DNA from: Paratinospora sagittata | Lineage: Eukaryota; Streptophyta; Magnoliopsida; Ranunculales; Menispermaceae | Direction: 5' to 3' | Assembly: GCA_035771175.1 (NCBI GenBank) | Contig: CM069596.1 | Coordinates: 12,357,001-12,421,000, forward strand | DNA: 64,000 nucleotides | Shown: piece by piece, positions 10,976 to 23,243 of the stretch | Numbering within the stretch: position 1 is the first letter of the stretch | Layout of the letters: every line of letters begins with the position of its first letter | The notes under the pieces: model-generated | Told to the model about the DNA's origin: nothing | Seen by the model: only the letters and a program-made list of their open reading frames with translations | Databases searched by the model: none | Translations under genes and position numbers: made by a program

Positions 10976-13900
10976 ATGGATACAGCTGTGGTGAAGCAAT
11001 CTCATCAGCTTATTAGGTGGGCAGTGAAGAGTAGCCGAGCAGCTCTAAGGGGGATATTTATTGTAGTGTTTACAGGATGGATTATGATGTGGGTTCTGCA
11101 GCCAACAAAGATGTATGATAAATTATGGACAAACCATCTCAAAGCTAAATTTAATCCTACTTATTTTGGCGCTCAAGGTTCTACTTCTTTCTCTCTCTCT
11201 GCTTCATGCCTCTCTCAATCTTAGATTTATCAAACTAATTTTTAATATAATTACAATATAATTCTCACTCTTTTAGTCCTTTGTTTTTGAGTAATTAAGG
11301 GTAGTATCTCAAAATCTGGCTGCTTAATTTTGATGATATATATTTCATCATATATAATTGTTTCAGGAACAAATCTTTTGCTTTTCACCTTCCCAATGAT
11401 GTTTATTGCCACGTTTAGCTGTATCTATCTCCATCTGGGCAAGGCATCTGAGACCGAAATGTAAGTTATTGGATAAAATCAGGACTATATATATAGCTAA
11501 TTAATTACAAAAATATTTGCTTGAAAATTAGTTTTAATATATCCTTTGTAATTTCTCAGTTCCACAACTTCAAACTGAAACTGTGTATTTAATTTCCTGG
11601 GTTTGTTTTGCTAGCAGTTCTAGTAATAATGAGAGCAGCAACAGCAATAGTAGTTTGTCTTCCTCACTGAAACGTCCGGTTTTCGTGAAAGCTCCTCTGG
11701 GGATTGCCAACGCTATGGAGCTGATATTTTCAGCCATGTTCATAGTCCTCCTCATCTGGTCCTTCGCTGGTTACAATATTCTTTACTCACTTTCCAAGCC
11801 CAAGTATGTAATATTTAATTAGAGAAATATTATTTTTAAATATTTATTACACCACCAGTGAAAAGTGTTTATATATTTGCACAGTTAGTTATAATTATTC
11901 TTCTAGCTTGTAGGTAGTTAGCAAGGCTATAATTAACTAATTAATTATATTTGACTTTTGGTAAATTTTTGCAGTGCGGCAAGGAAGGTTGGATTAGAGT
12001 CGTATATACTAGGGTGCTTGGGGAATATATGTTTGGCATTTATGTTCTTTCCAGTGACAAGAGGGTCTTCCATATTGGCTCTAGTAGGGCTTAAATCGGA
12101 GGGTAGTATAAAGTATCATATATGGCTTGGGCATATCTCCATGGTTTTCTTCTCCCTTCACAGTATTGGTTACATCCTCTACTTTGCAATGAAAAACGAA
12201 ATGTCCGAGGTACGCCAATTTACAGCAATTGCCTTAAATATGCATCTATATTACTAAGGAAAAAGTTCTTTCTTTTTTAAAAAAAAAAAAATTAAGGGCC
12301 TATTTGGCTCAAAATTTAAAAATAGTTTCTTAAAACATCATATTTAAAAACTATTTTTAAAGTACTTTTTTCAGAAAACAAGAAAAACAACAAAAAAGTT
12401 GTTTTCTTGTTTTTTCTATAAATTTTAAAGTTATATTAAAAATGGGTTTTTAAAAATTTTAAAAATAACTTAGCCAAACATGTTTTCATGATTTTTAAAA
12501 AAAAAAACAAAAAGTAGTTTTTAAATTCTACACCAAACAGGCCTTAATCTCGACGTTTTCTTCCTTCTTTTTTCTGTTAATTACTTTCTAAATTGTTTTT
12601 GTGCATTTGCATAAAACACTTTCGTACTATTAGTTAATAATTATACATCCATGGAACTATGCTACAAGTCAATTATAAAAATGGACTCTTAAGTGCTTAT
12701 ATAAATTGGTCTTTTCAGTAGCAATCATTATAGTACTACAAAGAAGCAATAAACTTTAATTAATAAAAGGTATATCAATCTACATGCACACATTGCATTA
12801 TTATTTATATATATATAAAGTCTCCACATGTATCGTACGTAACTTTAATTACTTATTAAAATGAGACAACATCTTAAATAATATTTTTATAAGAGTTTTT
12901 TTTGTGAAAGTAAAAATATAAACATGTAATTAAAAATATGCGTAGGGTACATAACAATAAAATCTTAGCTAGAAATTTAAACGGTAAGTGGAAACATTTA
13001 TAAATTTATAGAAAAATATTTTATATACATTGAATATTAAAGTCATTTTTTAACACTCACATTGAATATTTTTAGATATTTGAGAGATATATGTATATTA
13101 TATAATATTTTTAATATTCAATAAAAATTAAATGTGGACGTTAAAAACTGAGGTTGACCCCTAATAGCATTAATCAAATTCATATATGTGTGGAATACAT
13201 TAAGGATCCAAAGGGGCCCGGGATTTTAAACAGAAATATTCTCGAGAAGGATGGGCGTCGTTTGTCCGTCTCAGTGACTGTATAACAAGGGTTGGTGGGT
13301 TGGGATGGGTGGGACATACAGTAGGGTAGGCTTCTGGAAAGATATAATTATTCGATTCCGTTGAGGATAGTGGCGACAAACGCTACAGACACGTTGCAGC
13401 TCTTCCTGACTTGTCAAAAAGTAGTGTGGCGAGGTGTGTGTATTGTCAGTAGAGAAGATTGACAAATGTGTCTGTATACACATAAATAATCTCCATATCA
13501 AGACGATCGAACAGCATTGTCTTCTCTTTACTTTTATCTTTCGTCTATACCACAACAAGCCACTCGGAGTCAACTTCCTTGACAAAAGCCAAACCCAACT
13601 CATAAAAGTAGTCAAAATTGGCTGATTCGGAAATAAAAAATAAAAAATAAAAAGTTCAAAAGGGTTCGTATCCATGCGTAATAATTACATCACTGAGAAA
13701 GTTACAACGACAACCTCGTGAGTCGTAACGCTTTTTCTCTCGTGTTAATCAACAATTAGACAAGACACGTCATTGGCACATGCCTTTAAATTAATTCTAA
13801 TTACGAACATGCACCCTTGGAAATATGTAGATAATCTCAATAATTTATGTTTGAAAAAGCATAACTGATGTATAATTATTAAAGTTATTTCAATTCATAT

Positions 13901-16900
13901 GTCACTAGTTGTATATATGTAGCTTGTAGCTGGTATTATATTTTCAAGTATGGCACTAATACTAGGTGATTTGGAAGCTTGGAACATATATGTGCCATGT
14001 TTTTACAAGGATAGATTAGGAGGTACATTAATTAAGGATCTCTTCGTCCTCTTCTACTTTGGAATCTCCTGTTTGGATTATTAGAAAAGAATAGTTTAAA
14101 AGAAATTTTTAAAAAAAAAGTTGAAAAAGAATAATCCAAATTAAAATTTAAGTATCAAACTTTAAAAAGATATTAGGTTATGTTCACTTTAAATACAATT
14201 CAAAACTACCCTAGAAGTTGTTCTGTCATGAGTGGTGGCTTAATACTCATATTAAGCTCGGAGTTACCTTTGAGCTCTATGTGGCCCCTTACTCTAATAT
14301 TTCGTAAGGCTAAGATTGCCAATAGGAGTTCTAGTCTTCCTCCTGTGCCCACAAGGTCATATAATTTTTTGTTATTTGTTTAGATATAGGAAACTCTAAT
14401 TGAATCACAAATCAAATTGGATACCTTAATTAAGATTAATGCACATTCACATTTTAAGTGTGCATCCATAACGTACACTACCTTTATACACTATATTAAT
14501 TGTCTCTAATCATTTCCACATGATTCAAGACATTATGATGTTACTTTAGCATTTTTTTAATTAATTAGTTATGTTAGTGCGATGTATATACACTGCTTTT
14601 CACTTGTAATCCTAGAAAGTGCTAACTATATTTTTCCTAATCTGTCATCTTTTTACATCCACTAATTAAAACGAAAAGAGATTCCGGACTCTCACTATTT
14701 TATTAATGAGAAATATTTTACAACCCAAAAATTATATTCAAAACTATACTCATGCTGATGTCGTGTATGGTGAGTGAAGGGTTTTTTTTTTCTCTCTCAT
14801 AATGTGGTAATGTAGTGTATTGTCACATCGGCTTAAGTATAAATTTGTGTACATATCTTAGTTCGTTTTAGTATACTTCTTTATATATTTATACTAGCTG
14901 TTGTTTGACAATATAGGGTATTGGGATGCTAAATATATTATCAATTGGCATTTTTCTTTCTCAAATGCCAAAACCTGCCTTCTCACACACTTGTTAATAA
15001 TTAGCTTGAAAATTAAAAAAATGTTTCATTAACTGACTTTCTGTTGGATTAATTTTCCTTGACTTGAAGACTAAAAAAGATTTGCATGTGCTTGATTTTT
15101 TTTTGTTGAGAGGAAACAATGTACTTTGTATATATTAATGTAAAGGAGAATTTCATTAAAAAATTAATGTAGTACTTGCCAATTAATGAATCATATATAT
15201 ATATGCATGTTTGCTCCATAACAAGTTTCTCATGTAAAACAGAGTTGCTAATTAATTAATTAAGTAATTTTGAACATTAATGTACTGATGACAGTTGCTA
15301 GAATGGAGCAGAGATTCAATATCAAATGTAGCTGGGGAAATCACGTTTGTGTTTTGTTTAGTAATGTGGGGAACTAGCTTCCCTTGCGTAAGGCGCAAGA
15401 TGTTCGAGCTATTCTTCTACACACATCAACTCTATGCTCTCTACATCTTCTTCTTTGTGCTTCACGTGGGAATAGCTTCCTCTTGTATGATTCTTCCCGG
15501 CATCTTTCTCTTCTTAATTGATCGTTACTTGAGGTTCCTACAATCCTGGCATAAGGTTCAACTACTTTCAGCACATCTTCTACCTTGTGAAGCTGTTGAA
15601 CTAAACTTGGTCAAAAGCCCAGGTGAGTCCTTATTAATTATTGAAAGGGTAATGCTAGATAGACATCCAAAAACACTCAAATAAAAAATTAGGCTAAGTT
15701 GGCACACACATACACCCTTAATTAGTTTGAATTATGAAAAATGCTAAGGAAATTGAAATGTCAAACCAATTGCTACAAATTTGATGTGTCAAACATCTAT
15801 ATCAGATTTGTAATTTCATTGAAAAGTGTATTATTTTGATTTATTTTAGTTAAGAGAAATGTCATGGGGATTGAAAATCATGCACCAATTGCTATAAATC
15901 TGATGTGGGGCTTCCACATCAGATTTGTAGTTGTGTTAAAGAAGGTGTATTTAAGTGCATTAAAGTCATAAATCTGTTGTGGCTAGTAATTTGCAGCAAT
16001 TGGTGTGTTATTTTCAATTTCACTAGAATTGTTCTAAAGTTAAAAGCTGATGTGACAATTATTCATGGCAATTAGTGTAGTATTTTTAATCTATGTAACA
16101 TTGCTCTTGAATTATATATATCTCATCAAAGATGTATGTGAGTACCAACTCCGCCTAGTTTATGATTTGAGAGTTTTTTTATTACTTTTTTTTATGTTTA
16201 TTTAGCATTACCTTTTTTTAAAAATAATAAAGCGTACGGACATGATTTTGAAACGAAATATATACATACATACATGCATATTAGATTGTTGTAATCTGAA
16301 GACACTTATTTGAGAAAAGATTAATCATTATTACATTACATTTTTTTTTCTTTTTTGGTTCAAATAATATTACATTACAATACAGGAATGCGTTACATGC
16401 CCATGAGCATTGTTTTCATCAACGTACCGAGCATTTCTAAGCTGGAGTGGCATCCATTCACTGTGACATCCAACTGCGATCTGGAGCCTGATAGGTTAAG
16501 TATTTTCATCAAATGTGAAGGAAATTGGAGTCGAGCGCTTTACAAGACACTTTCACTTCCTTCTCCGGCTGACCAATTTCATGTCTCCGTTGAAGGACCA
16601 TATGGACCCACTTCACTTCCGTTTACAAGGTTTGCTCATGAAACTAATATACCAGCTGGCTCTTGCTATATATTATTAAAAATATTAATATTACCTCATT
16701 ATATAATTGGCTTAATCACACTCAAGCATTTATGTCTATCAAATTGTTTCATATAATTATATGCCATATGAGTGATTCTAGGTAGATTTGTTTTTCCTCG
16801 ATCTACATATGTACACCATATTTCAGTTAATTGGTATTTGATTTACACAATAAATTGATTTTAATTTTAATTCCTTATATATGTTTTATAAATGCAAAAG

Positions 16901-18177
16901 GCTTAATTAGACGTAGATTTTATTGTTTTATTAGTACTTTAATTGTACACACATTATATATATATATATATACATACACCTTAGATATGCTTTTTTGTTT
17001 TCTCTATTCTATTATATGAATAATTAATATCTGTTAATATAAAATATTTGCTAGATATCATGGGGATAATTGGAAGCAATTGTACTCAATAAAAACTATA
17101 TACCACAAGAAAAATATTTTATATACACTGGGTGTCATGCCATTTTCCGATGTTGACACCAACTTTTTTTAAATTTTTGGGAATGCACAACTATTGCTCA
17201 ACATTTTTAAATATACGCGCATCCCCAAAATATCTAAGGAAGGCTGGGTGCTAACCTTAAAAAATGGTGTTGGCACCCAGCGTACAGAGAGCATTACTCA
17301 TATCACAATTTATGTTAATTTAGCATTTTTATTTCATTATTTAACATACATATATGCTTATGATTTGTACCTAATTGGTGTATATGGGATAATTAACGCA
17401 GGTACAATTCATTAGTGATGGTGAGTGGAGGCAGCGGCATTACTGCGTTAGTTCCTATTATTAAAGAGATTATCTATAGGAGCACGGCAAACAGTAATAA
17501 TTACCCAACACAGCAAGTTCTCCTTATTTGTGCCTTCAAAAAAACAGCTGAACTCTCAATGCTAGACCTCCTACTACCTTCAGATCAAAGTGGAAGTTCC
17601 TTGGATATTTCTAACTTGCAGTTGAAGATAGAGGCATATGTAACAAGAGGGGAACAACAGTCCACTGAAGATAATACCAAGAAGCCCTTCCAAACTATTC
17701 GGTTAGATGTTAACAACAATATTAATACAGTACCCTTAACAGCAGTACTTGGCCCAAACAACTGGCTCTGGCTTGGTGCAATAATATCATCTTCATTCAT
17801 TATGTTCCTTCTCTTCTTGGGCATTTTAACTCGTTATTATATATATCCCATTGATCACAATACCGATGAGATCTACCACTTCTCAGCTAGAGCTCTCTGG
17901 GACATGTTCTTCATATGCTTATGTGTGGTTATAGCAACCAGTTTTGCTTTTATGTGGAACAAGAAGCAAGCATTAATGGAAGGATTGAAGGAAATGCAAA
18001 GCATGGGCGTTGGCCTAGAACCTGCTTCACTTAGCAAATCGTTCTGGAAGTCAGATGGGGAGGTTGAGAGCCAGCAACAACAGCTACTTGCTCAGGCCAC
18101 CAAGGTGCACTTTGGTGTAAGGCCAAACTTGAGAAGTAAGTTATTTGTTAGTTTATATGTTGCTCTTGCTTTTTCTC

Positions 18178-18243
<66 letters not shown>

Positions 18244-18979
18244 CAAAGTATTATTCTAAAACTTATATATTAGCCCAAAAAAAAAGCTATAGATACTAGT
18301 TTTGTGTGTGTACATCCATTGCACGTGATTTAATTATTTATAAAAAAAGTTAAGTTTTATAAATTTTTTGATATTTTTATTACGTGTAATGTTATATGTA
18401 CGATGTGGGCCAACGTCATTTTTCGACGCTGGGGCCAGCCTCCATTAAATGTTTTAGGAATGTTGTGCAATACACCGCATCCCCAAAACATGCATCCCCA
18501 AAACATCTAAGAGAACTTGGTGTTTGCATTGAAAAATAAAAAATGACGATGACGCCCAACGTATATAAAACATTTTTTTTTTATTTTGTTGAAAGAAAAG
18601 TTAAATAATTAAATTACTTTAAGTACCCATAATTAATTACTAAAATTATATTTTACTAAAACTAGAATAATCTTTTAACAGTATTTTTAGAACAATAACA
18701 AAAATATTACATCTCAAGTACTCCAGCTTTTGGCATTATATATAATAGTGTGTGTATATTATTTATTTATATTCTTAGAGGTAATTTATTATCATTAATT
18801 GTATTAGTTATTAATTTAATGCTTGTTTTGCTTAAGCAGAAATATTACCCAACTGCAAGGGTTCAAAGGTTGGAGTTCTAGTTTGTGGCCCAAGAGGGAT
18901 GCGGCATGAAGTTGCCAAAATTTGTTCTGATGGCTCAACAAATAACCTGCATTTCGAGGCCATCAGCTTTAATTGGTGA
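10976..18979 (+). CDS. FRO: Ferric-chelate reductase (ferric reduction oxidase), complete, 8 exons
   Basis: Membrane flavocytochrome that passes electrons from cytosolic NADPH through FAD and two haems to Fe(III)-chelates, the reduction step of iron uptake. Exons, with GT-AG introns and compatible phases: 10976-11177, 11367-11460, 11618-11803, 11975-12209, 15295-15622, 16386-16629, 17402-18135, 18840-18979. They give 720 codons, normal for FROs, with no stop. An N-terminal membrane segment is at about residues 24-42. Haem-binding histidines sit in paired helices: H209/H223 (after Y-H-I-W-L-G-H) and H283/H296. The FAD motif H-P-F-T is at 371-374. NADPH motifs are G-G-S-G-I-T (439-444) and C-G-P-R-G-M (690-695). 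Two late membrane segments lie at about 550-615. Intron 4 is 3.1 kb; introns 4-7 hold MITE-like insertions. Exon 3 has a TAGCAG double acceptor. It resembles FRO2/4/5-type proteins; the exact orthologue is not resolved. Confidence 0.95.
12296..12543. mobile_element. MITE in FRO intron 4, flanked by TTAA
   Basis: Terminal inverted repeats GGGCCTATTTGG / CCAAACAGGCC enclose about 248 bp of AT-rich sequence with an internal hairpin (around 12375-12410). TTAA stands on both sides (12292-12295 and 12544-12547). The size, the 'CCTGTTTGG' ends and the lack of coding match non-autonomous DNA transposons. The superfamily is uncertain because the exact duplication (TTAA, TTA or TAA) cannot be separated from the terminal repeat. 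Confidence 0.65.
14072..14140. repeat. Short inverted repeat (MITE remnant) in FRO intron 4
   Basis: TTTGGATTATT at 14072-14082 is the perfect inverse of AATAATCCAAA at 14130-14140, enclosing an A/T-only core. It could be a decayed MITE or a chance hairpin-forming sequence. The rest of intron 4 (about 12550-15290) holds no coding exon I can recognise. Confidence 0.4.
15646..16106. mobile_element. MITE-like element in FRO intron 5
   Basis: The left end (AGGGTAATGCTAGATAGA) and the inverse of the right end (GAGCAATGTTACATAGATT) match imperfectly, and TTGAA flanks both sides (15641-15645, 16107-16111). Inside, 15735-15830 and 15850-15960 are diverged copies of one another, built around words for 'ccaattgct..aaat.tgatgtg' and 'atcagatttgta'. 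There is no coding capacity. Confidence 0.5.
17119..17290. mobile_element. MITE copy 1 in FRO intron 6
   Basis: Inverted ends read 'tatatacactgggtgtcatg' on the left and the inverse 'ggcacccagcgtaca' on the right. The middle carries 'gcatccccaaaa..tctaag', which is shared with the copy at 18391-18570 in the next intron. About 170 bp, non-coding. Confidence 0.55.
18182..18241. repeat. (TA)n microsatellite in FRO intron 7
   Basis: An uninterrupted run of about 30 TA units, starting 46 bp after the exon 7 donor site. Confidence 0.95.
18391..18570. mobile_element. MITE copy 2 in FRO intron 7
   Basis: Inverted ends of about 30 bp ('ttatatgtacgatgtgggcc' against the inverse of 'gcccaacgtatataa') both run into a 'cgtcattttt' block. 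It shares its core with the intron 6 copy. About 180 bp, non-coding. Confidence 0.55.
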
Positions 18980-19147
18980 TATAGTTCAAATGATGGAGGG
19001 ATGTCCGATTAATGGATCGCGCAAGCGCGTGTACGCTCCCAAGTTTGTGTAGCACTATACCCTAACACAAGGGTTGTTATAATCATTAATATCATGGATG
19101 TATCCATATAGTTTTGTTAAAAAAAAAGTGTACGGATTGTATTATTG

Positions 19148-19153
19148 AATAAA
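19148..19153 (+). promoter_or_regulatory. Possible poly(A) signal of FRO
   Basis: AATAAA lies 168 bp after the FRO stop codon and about 100 bp before the MULE terminus. Plant poly(A) signals are weak, so this is only a candidate. Confidence 0.35.
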
Positions 19154-21324
19154 AAAATAATATAAAAGGAAGATTTGCTAAGTTTCTAAAAAATATAAAG
19201 CCCATACTGTATCGACAACATTTTATTTCCTAGGCAAAAAAGAATAAATTAAAAGAGAAATAATTGTTTGACACATAATGAAACATATAACGTGACGTTT
19301 CCTTTCCTTTTGTTCTGTTTAGTTTCTTTAATGGAACAAAAAGGTAGGTTTCTTTCTTATTCTTCTTTTTCTAACTTTCTCTTTCTTCATGTACTTTCTG
19401 TTTTATATAAAAATATCTTTAAATCAAAATTTAAAAATAGTTTACCTAAATTAATAAAATTTAATTTATAAAATTAATTTATTACAGTTAATTTTATTTA
19501 TTAAAAATAAGAAAATTAGTTTTTTGTAGAATTATTAAAATATTAATAAATTAATAAAATTAATTTTCCTTTCTTTTATTTGTGACTTCCTCTTTTTACA
19601 TATACTTTCTGTTTTATATAAAATTATTTTTAAATCAAAATTTAAAAATAGTTTATCTAAAATAATAAAATTTAATTGATAAAATTAAGTTATTAAAGTT
19701 GATTTTATTTAGAATTTAAATACAATTTAAGAATTATTTCGTTAATATATCTTTTAACAAAAGATGAAACTCTTGTGTGTATGTATGTGTTTTTTCTTCT
19801 TTTTATTGAAAAATTGAAACTCACGAGAATCACTTTCTTATTAAAAATAATTTTATGAAATTTTATTTTTTTGTTGAAAAAATATTTATTTTTTTAAAAT
19901 AACATACTTATGGCATTTTTAGTATGTTTAATGGAGTGACTTTTATAATAGATTTAACCTTCGCCTATATAAATAAATGAGTTTTAATAAAAAAATCAAT
20001 ACAAACAATAAAACATCAATATTTAACAATAAATAGACCCCTCCATACAAACATCTATGGATCGCTTCATCTTAAAAGAATAGTATGCAAAAGAAAACAA
20101 CAAACTAGTAAGGAGTAAGAGAAAAACAACTCATAAAGGAAGCTTAGTGCAACATTATCTTGCTTCAGAAAAGATACGTCCACTACTTAAACTGGTGACC
20201 ATATAGTCACATAGCAACAACTCTTTCCATTGCACCGAGGCTCCCTTTCAAGGGCTTGCATGTATTGGTACCATTCTGGATTAAACATACTCAACAAAGG
20301 TATTTGAAATGAACCTTGATGTGCAACATTTTGAAGCAAAACTTGAAATGATCCTTGATAAGTGTTTTGGATGCTTTGACTGGGCAGACAAAATTCAGGT
20401 CGGCTTACGTTTATGGTCCCCTATATATATGTACAACCAAAAGGGTATAACAAATTAATCTAATTTAAATTACTAAGCATATACTCAATCCACATTGAGT
20501 TCTCGGTACCTCTTGACTTAGCCCAATATTTATACCTTCTTGTGATTCTTGACGGAAACAATTTTTAGATGGATCCTAAAATAAAAATTAAATGGAATGT
20601 AACAAATTAGTAATTATATAATAATAATAATTAAAAATTATAATATTAATAATTCATGTCTACCTTTATCTTCTTTTCAACTATTGATTTGTGTCTCGAT
20701 CCACGTGGTCTTCCTTTTCGCTTCACTAGCATGGGATCAAGAACTCGATCGAGGTATATTTTCTCTTAAATCACTACCCACGGTCTCAACATCAACTTCA
20801 TCATTATCATACTCTTTGATTAACTTTTTTTTTTTTTTTTAACTTATGTATTAAAAACATTGTTTTTTTTTTTGAATGTTTTATCAGATCTTGAAGCTAT
20901 TTCTACAATATCATGACACTTAGCATAAACTTCATCATAACGATCCATTGGTGCACTGACAAATGTAACCCATTCCTTTGTCAATTGTTCAAATATATAT
21001 AAACGTTTGAAATCCTTATGCCATTGTCACATAATATAATGAGGGGGAAGTGGATCAACATCACAATTGTTAAGTACACATATTGCATGATAGCAAAGGA
21101 TACCTCAAAACTCATATGAATAACAAATACATTGTTCTTGTATAGTATTAGAGTTAAACCATACTTCATAAACTTTTGGAGTTGAACCAATCTGCCCATC
21201 ATGAATTGTGTGATCTTTAATTTCATATTTTGACGCTGGCTTGTTCTCTTCTACAAGCTTAATTCAACAATTTACCACATTCAATAACTCATCTTGAAAT
21301 TTGGCAAAAATATCATTAGTGTAT

Positions 21325-21566
21325 TGTCACACCTGGGTTGCACACAGTGCCCCCTACCTAGGGTGATGAGTATCCCATAGGGCATACTCCAGCCATTATG
21401 AAATTATAATATTGTCCCATCCCAGTACATAGGCCACTCAACAGTGTCTAGTACCCCCGGGATCATTTGTCCACATTATTCATCATGAATAGTGCAGGGT
21501 CTTCCCCGGATTCGAACCTCAAACCTCATATAGGTTGATTTCGCAATCCGAGTAGCCACTGAACCA
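21325..21566 (-). mobile_element. SINE-like segment with pol III A and B boxes
   Basis: On the minus strand, TGGTTCAGTGG (A-box consensus) lies about 9 nt inside the right edge and GGTTCGAATCC (perfect B box) lies 48 nt after the A-box start. This spacing and position are typical of a tRNA-derived SINE head. The left part has no poly-A or poly-T tail, and its left edge coincides with the edge of the larger insertion. It may be a SINE that survived when the 5' gypsy part was lost, or a tRNA-like insert in a degenerate 5' LTR. A complete tRNA cloverleaf is not present. Confidence 0.5.
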
Positions 21567-22629
21567 ATTGGATCATCGCAATGGATTTTGTTACGGCTTT
21601 GCCTCGAAATAATAAAGGGCAAGATGCTATCTGAGTTATCATTGACAGACTTACAAAGTTTGCACTCTTCTTGCCAATAAAGTTCACGGATAACCCCGCC
21701 AAACTTGCCGAACTGTATGAAAGAGAAATCGTACGCCTCCATGGCATACCACTCACGTTCGTCTCTGATAGAGACCCTCGATTCACATCAAAGTTTTGGC
21801 ACAGTTTTTAAAGTAGAATGGGTTTGAAGATCACCATGAGCACAACCTTTCATCCTCAGACTGATGGGCAGTCAGAGCGTCTTATCCAAATCTTAGAAGA
21901 CATGTTACGGTGTTGCATTTTGGACTTTAATGACAGATGGGAAAAATATTTACATCTAGCTGAGTTTGCATACAACAACAGCTACCAAACTAGTATCGAC
22001 ATGGCACTGTACGAGGCTCTCTATGGTTGCCCTTGTAGATCTCAGGTATGCTGGTTAGATATGCAGATCAACCACAGTTAGGCCCTGAACTAGTTCAAGA
22101 GACTTCTGAGAAGATCACACTAGTAAAGGAGCGACTTCGTATTGCACAAAGTCGACAGAAGAGCTATGCTGATAAGAGGAGGCAGCTTCTAGAGTTTGAT
22201 AAGGGGGACTTTGTTTTACTAAAAGTTCAACCCACAAGAGGTGTCAAATGCTTTGGGATCAAAGGAAAGCTCTCCCCGCGGTATATCGGTCCATTTCAGA
22301 TCATTGAACCTATTGGAAAACTTGGTTATCGCCTGTTCCTTCCATCGTCCATGCCTAAGGTTCATGACGTTTTTCACGTATCTATGCTTTGAAAGTATCG
22401 TCCTAATCCTTCGCATATCATCTCTCTAGTCGAGGTTCGGGTTGAGGAAGGAAAGAAGTATCAGGAGAGAGCGATACTGATTTTGGATAGAAAAACTCAA
22501 GACCTAAGACGACGTAGCATACCACTTGTGAAGGTGCTTTGAAATCACCATGGTGTAGAGGAAGCAACATGGGAACTAGAAGCAACAATTAAACAGAAAT
22601 ACCGGGAATTGTTTTCTAGTACCAACTGA
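21567..22629 (+). pseudogene. Gypsy integrase C-terminal half with chromodomain, broken
   Basis: Starts inside the integrase core, just upstream of the second catalytic Asp (S-D-R-D-P-R-F), and includes the catalytic Glu (D-G-Q-S-E). The G-P-F-Q-I-I and H-D-V-F-H-V-S-M-L blocks follow (22270-22390), then a Tekay-type chromodomain (S-I-P-L-V-K-V-L ... E-E-A-T-W-E-L-E, about 22510-22580) up to the TGA at 22627. Stops occur near 21810, 22079, 22390 and 22540, and there is a frame change near 22050. The zinc-finger part of the integrase is absent. Confidence 0.85.
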
Positions 22630-22721
22630 TGATGTGATACACTGTACTATTTTCACTTATCAATAAAAATGATGGAATTTTGTTTACACCTATCTTAATA
22701 CATTGTTTCACCTGAATAATT

Positions 22722-23209
22722 ATGCAGATGTCTGAAAATAATATCAATGGATATAGTGATGCACACACGCAGTGGCCTCCTTGGCAACCTATGGCTACTC
22801 CTCAAGAATCAGAGTCAAGTCACAACTACCTTGCATTACCAACTCCATCGCCACACAGACAACGATCCTTATCGCCAGAACATGCATGGCTTTTTCGTAA
22901 CAATCTTGCCCAAAACAATCCCGTGCCCTCATCTTGGCAAGACCTTATACCAAAATTGTCAGGCGGCCGGATTCGAGCAACAACACGAAAAAGCATTCCA
23001 CCGCTCAACCTACACCACCATCTGTTAAGCAAAGGTTGGAATCTTCTGAGGACGAATCCGACTCCATTTGCTCTCCATGGTTTCATGATGTTGAGGATTC
23101 CACTGACCACAGCGCCATTCAGGGACCATACATGACCTACCCTGAGCTAGCAAACGATGACGCCGGCAGTGAATCTCAAGCTGATAACCATCATGACTAC
23201 TTCAACTGA
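22722..23209 (+). pseudogene. Extra 3' reading frame of the gypsy family (Pro/Ser-rich)
   Basis: Starts with ATG (M-Q-M-S-E-N-N), 92 bp after the pol stop, and ends 34 bp before the LTR. The amino-acid sequence is clearly shared with the minus-strand frame 36796-37317 of gypsy 2, including S-P-H-R-Q-R-S-L-S-P and an acidic tail with S-E-D-E-S-D-S-I-C-S. Here a frameshift near 23000 moves the tail to another frame. It is rich in Pro, Ser, Gln and acidic residues, with no membrane segment. I do not recognise the function. It is not an obvious envelope protein. Confidence 0.6.
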
Positions 23210-23243
23210 TTTCGAGGGTGAAATCCTTTTAAGGGGGGTAGAG

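Noticed and set aside
17415..18299. Single 294-codon gene starting at the internal Met
   Set aside because: It is FRO exon 7 read through into intron 7; its tail is translated (TA)n. The exon ends at 18135 and joins exon 8 at 18840.
21484..21566. A genuine tRNA gene on the minus strand
   Set aside because: A and B boxes are present, but I cannot fold acceptor and anticodon stems and the surrounding segment is repeat-like.
22722..23209. Envelope-like gene downstream of pol
   Set aside because: No signal peptide or membrane segment, and the position and composition fit an accessory frame better; no support for an envelope protein.
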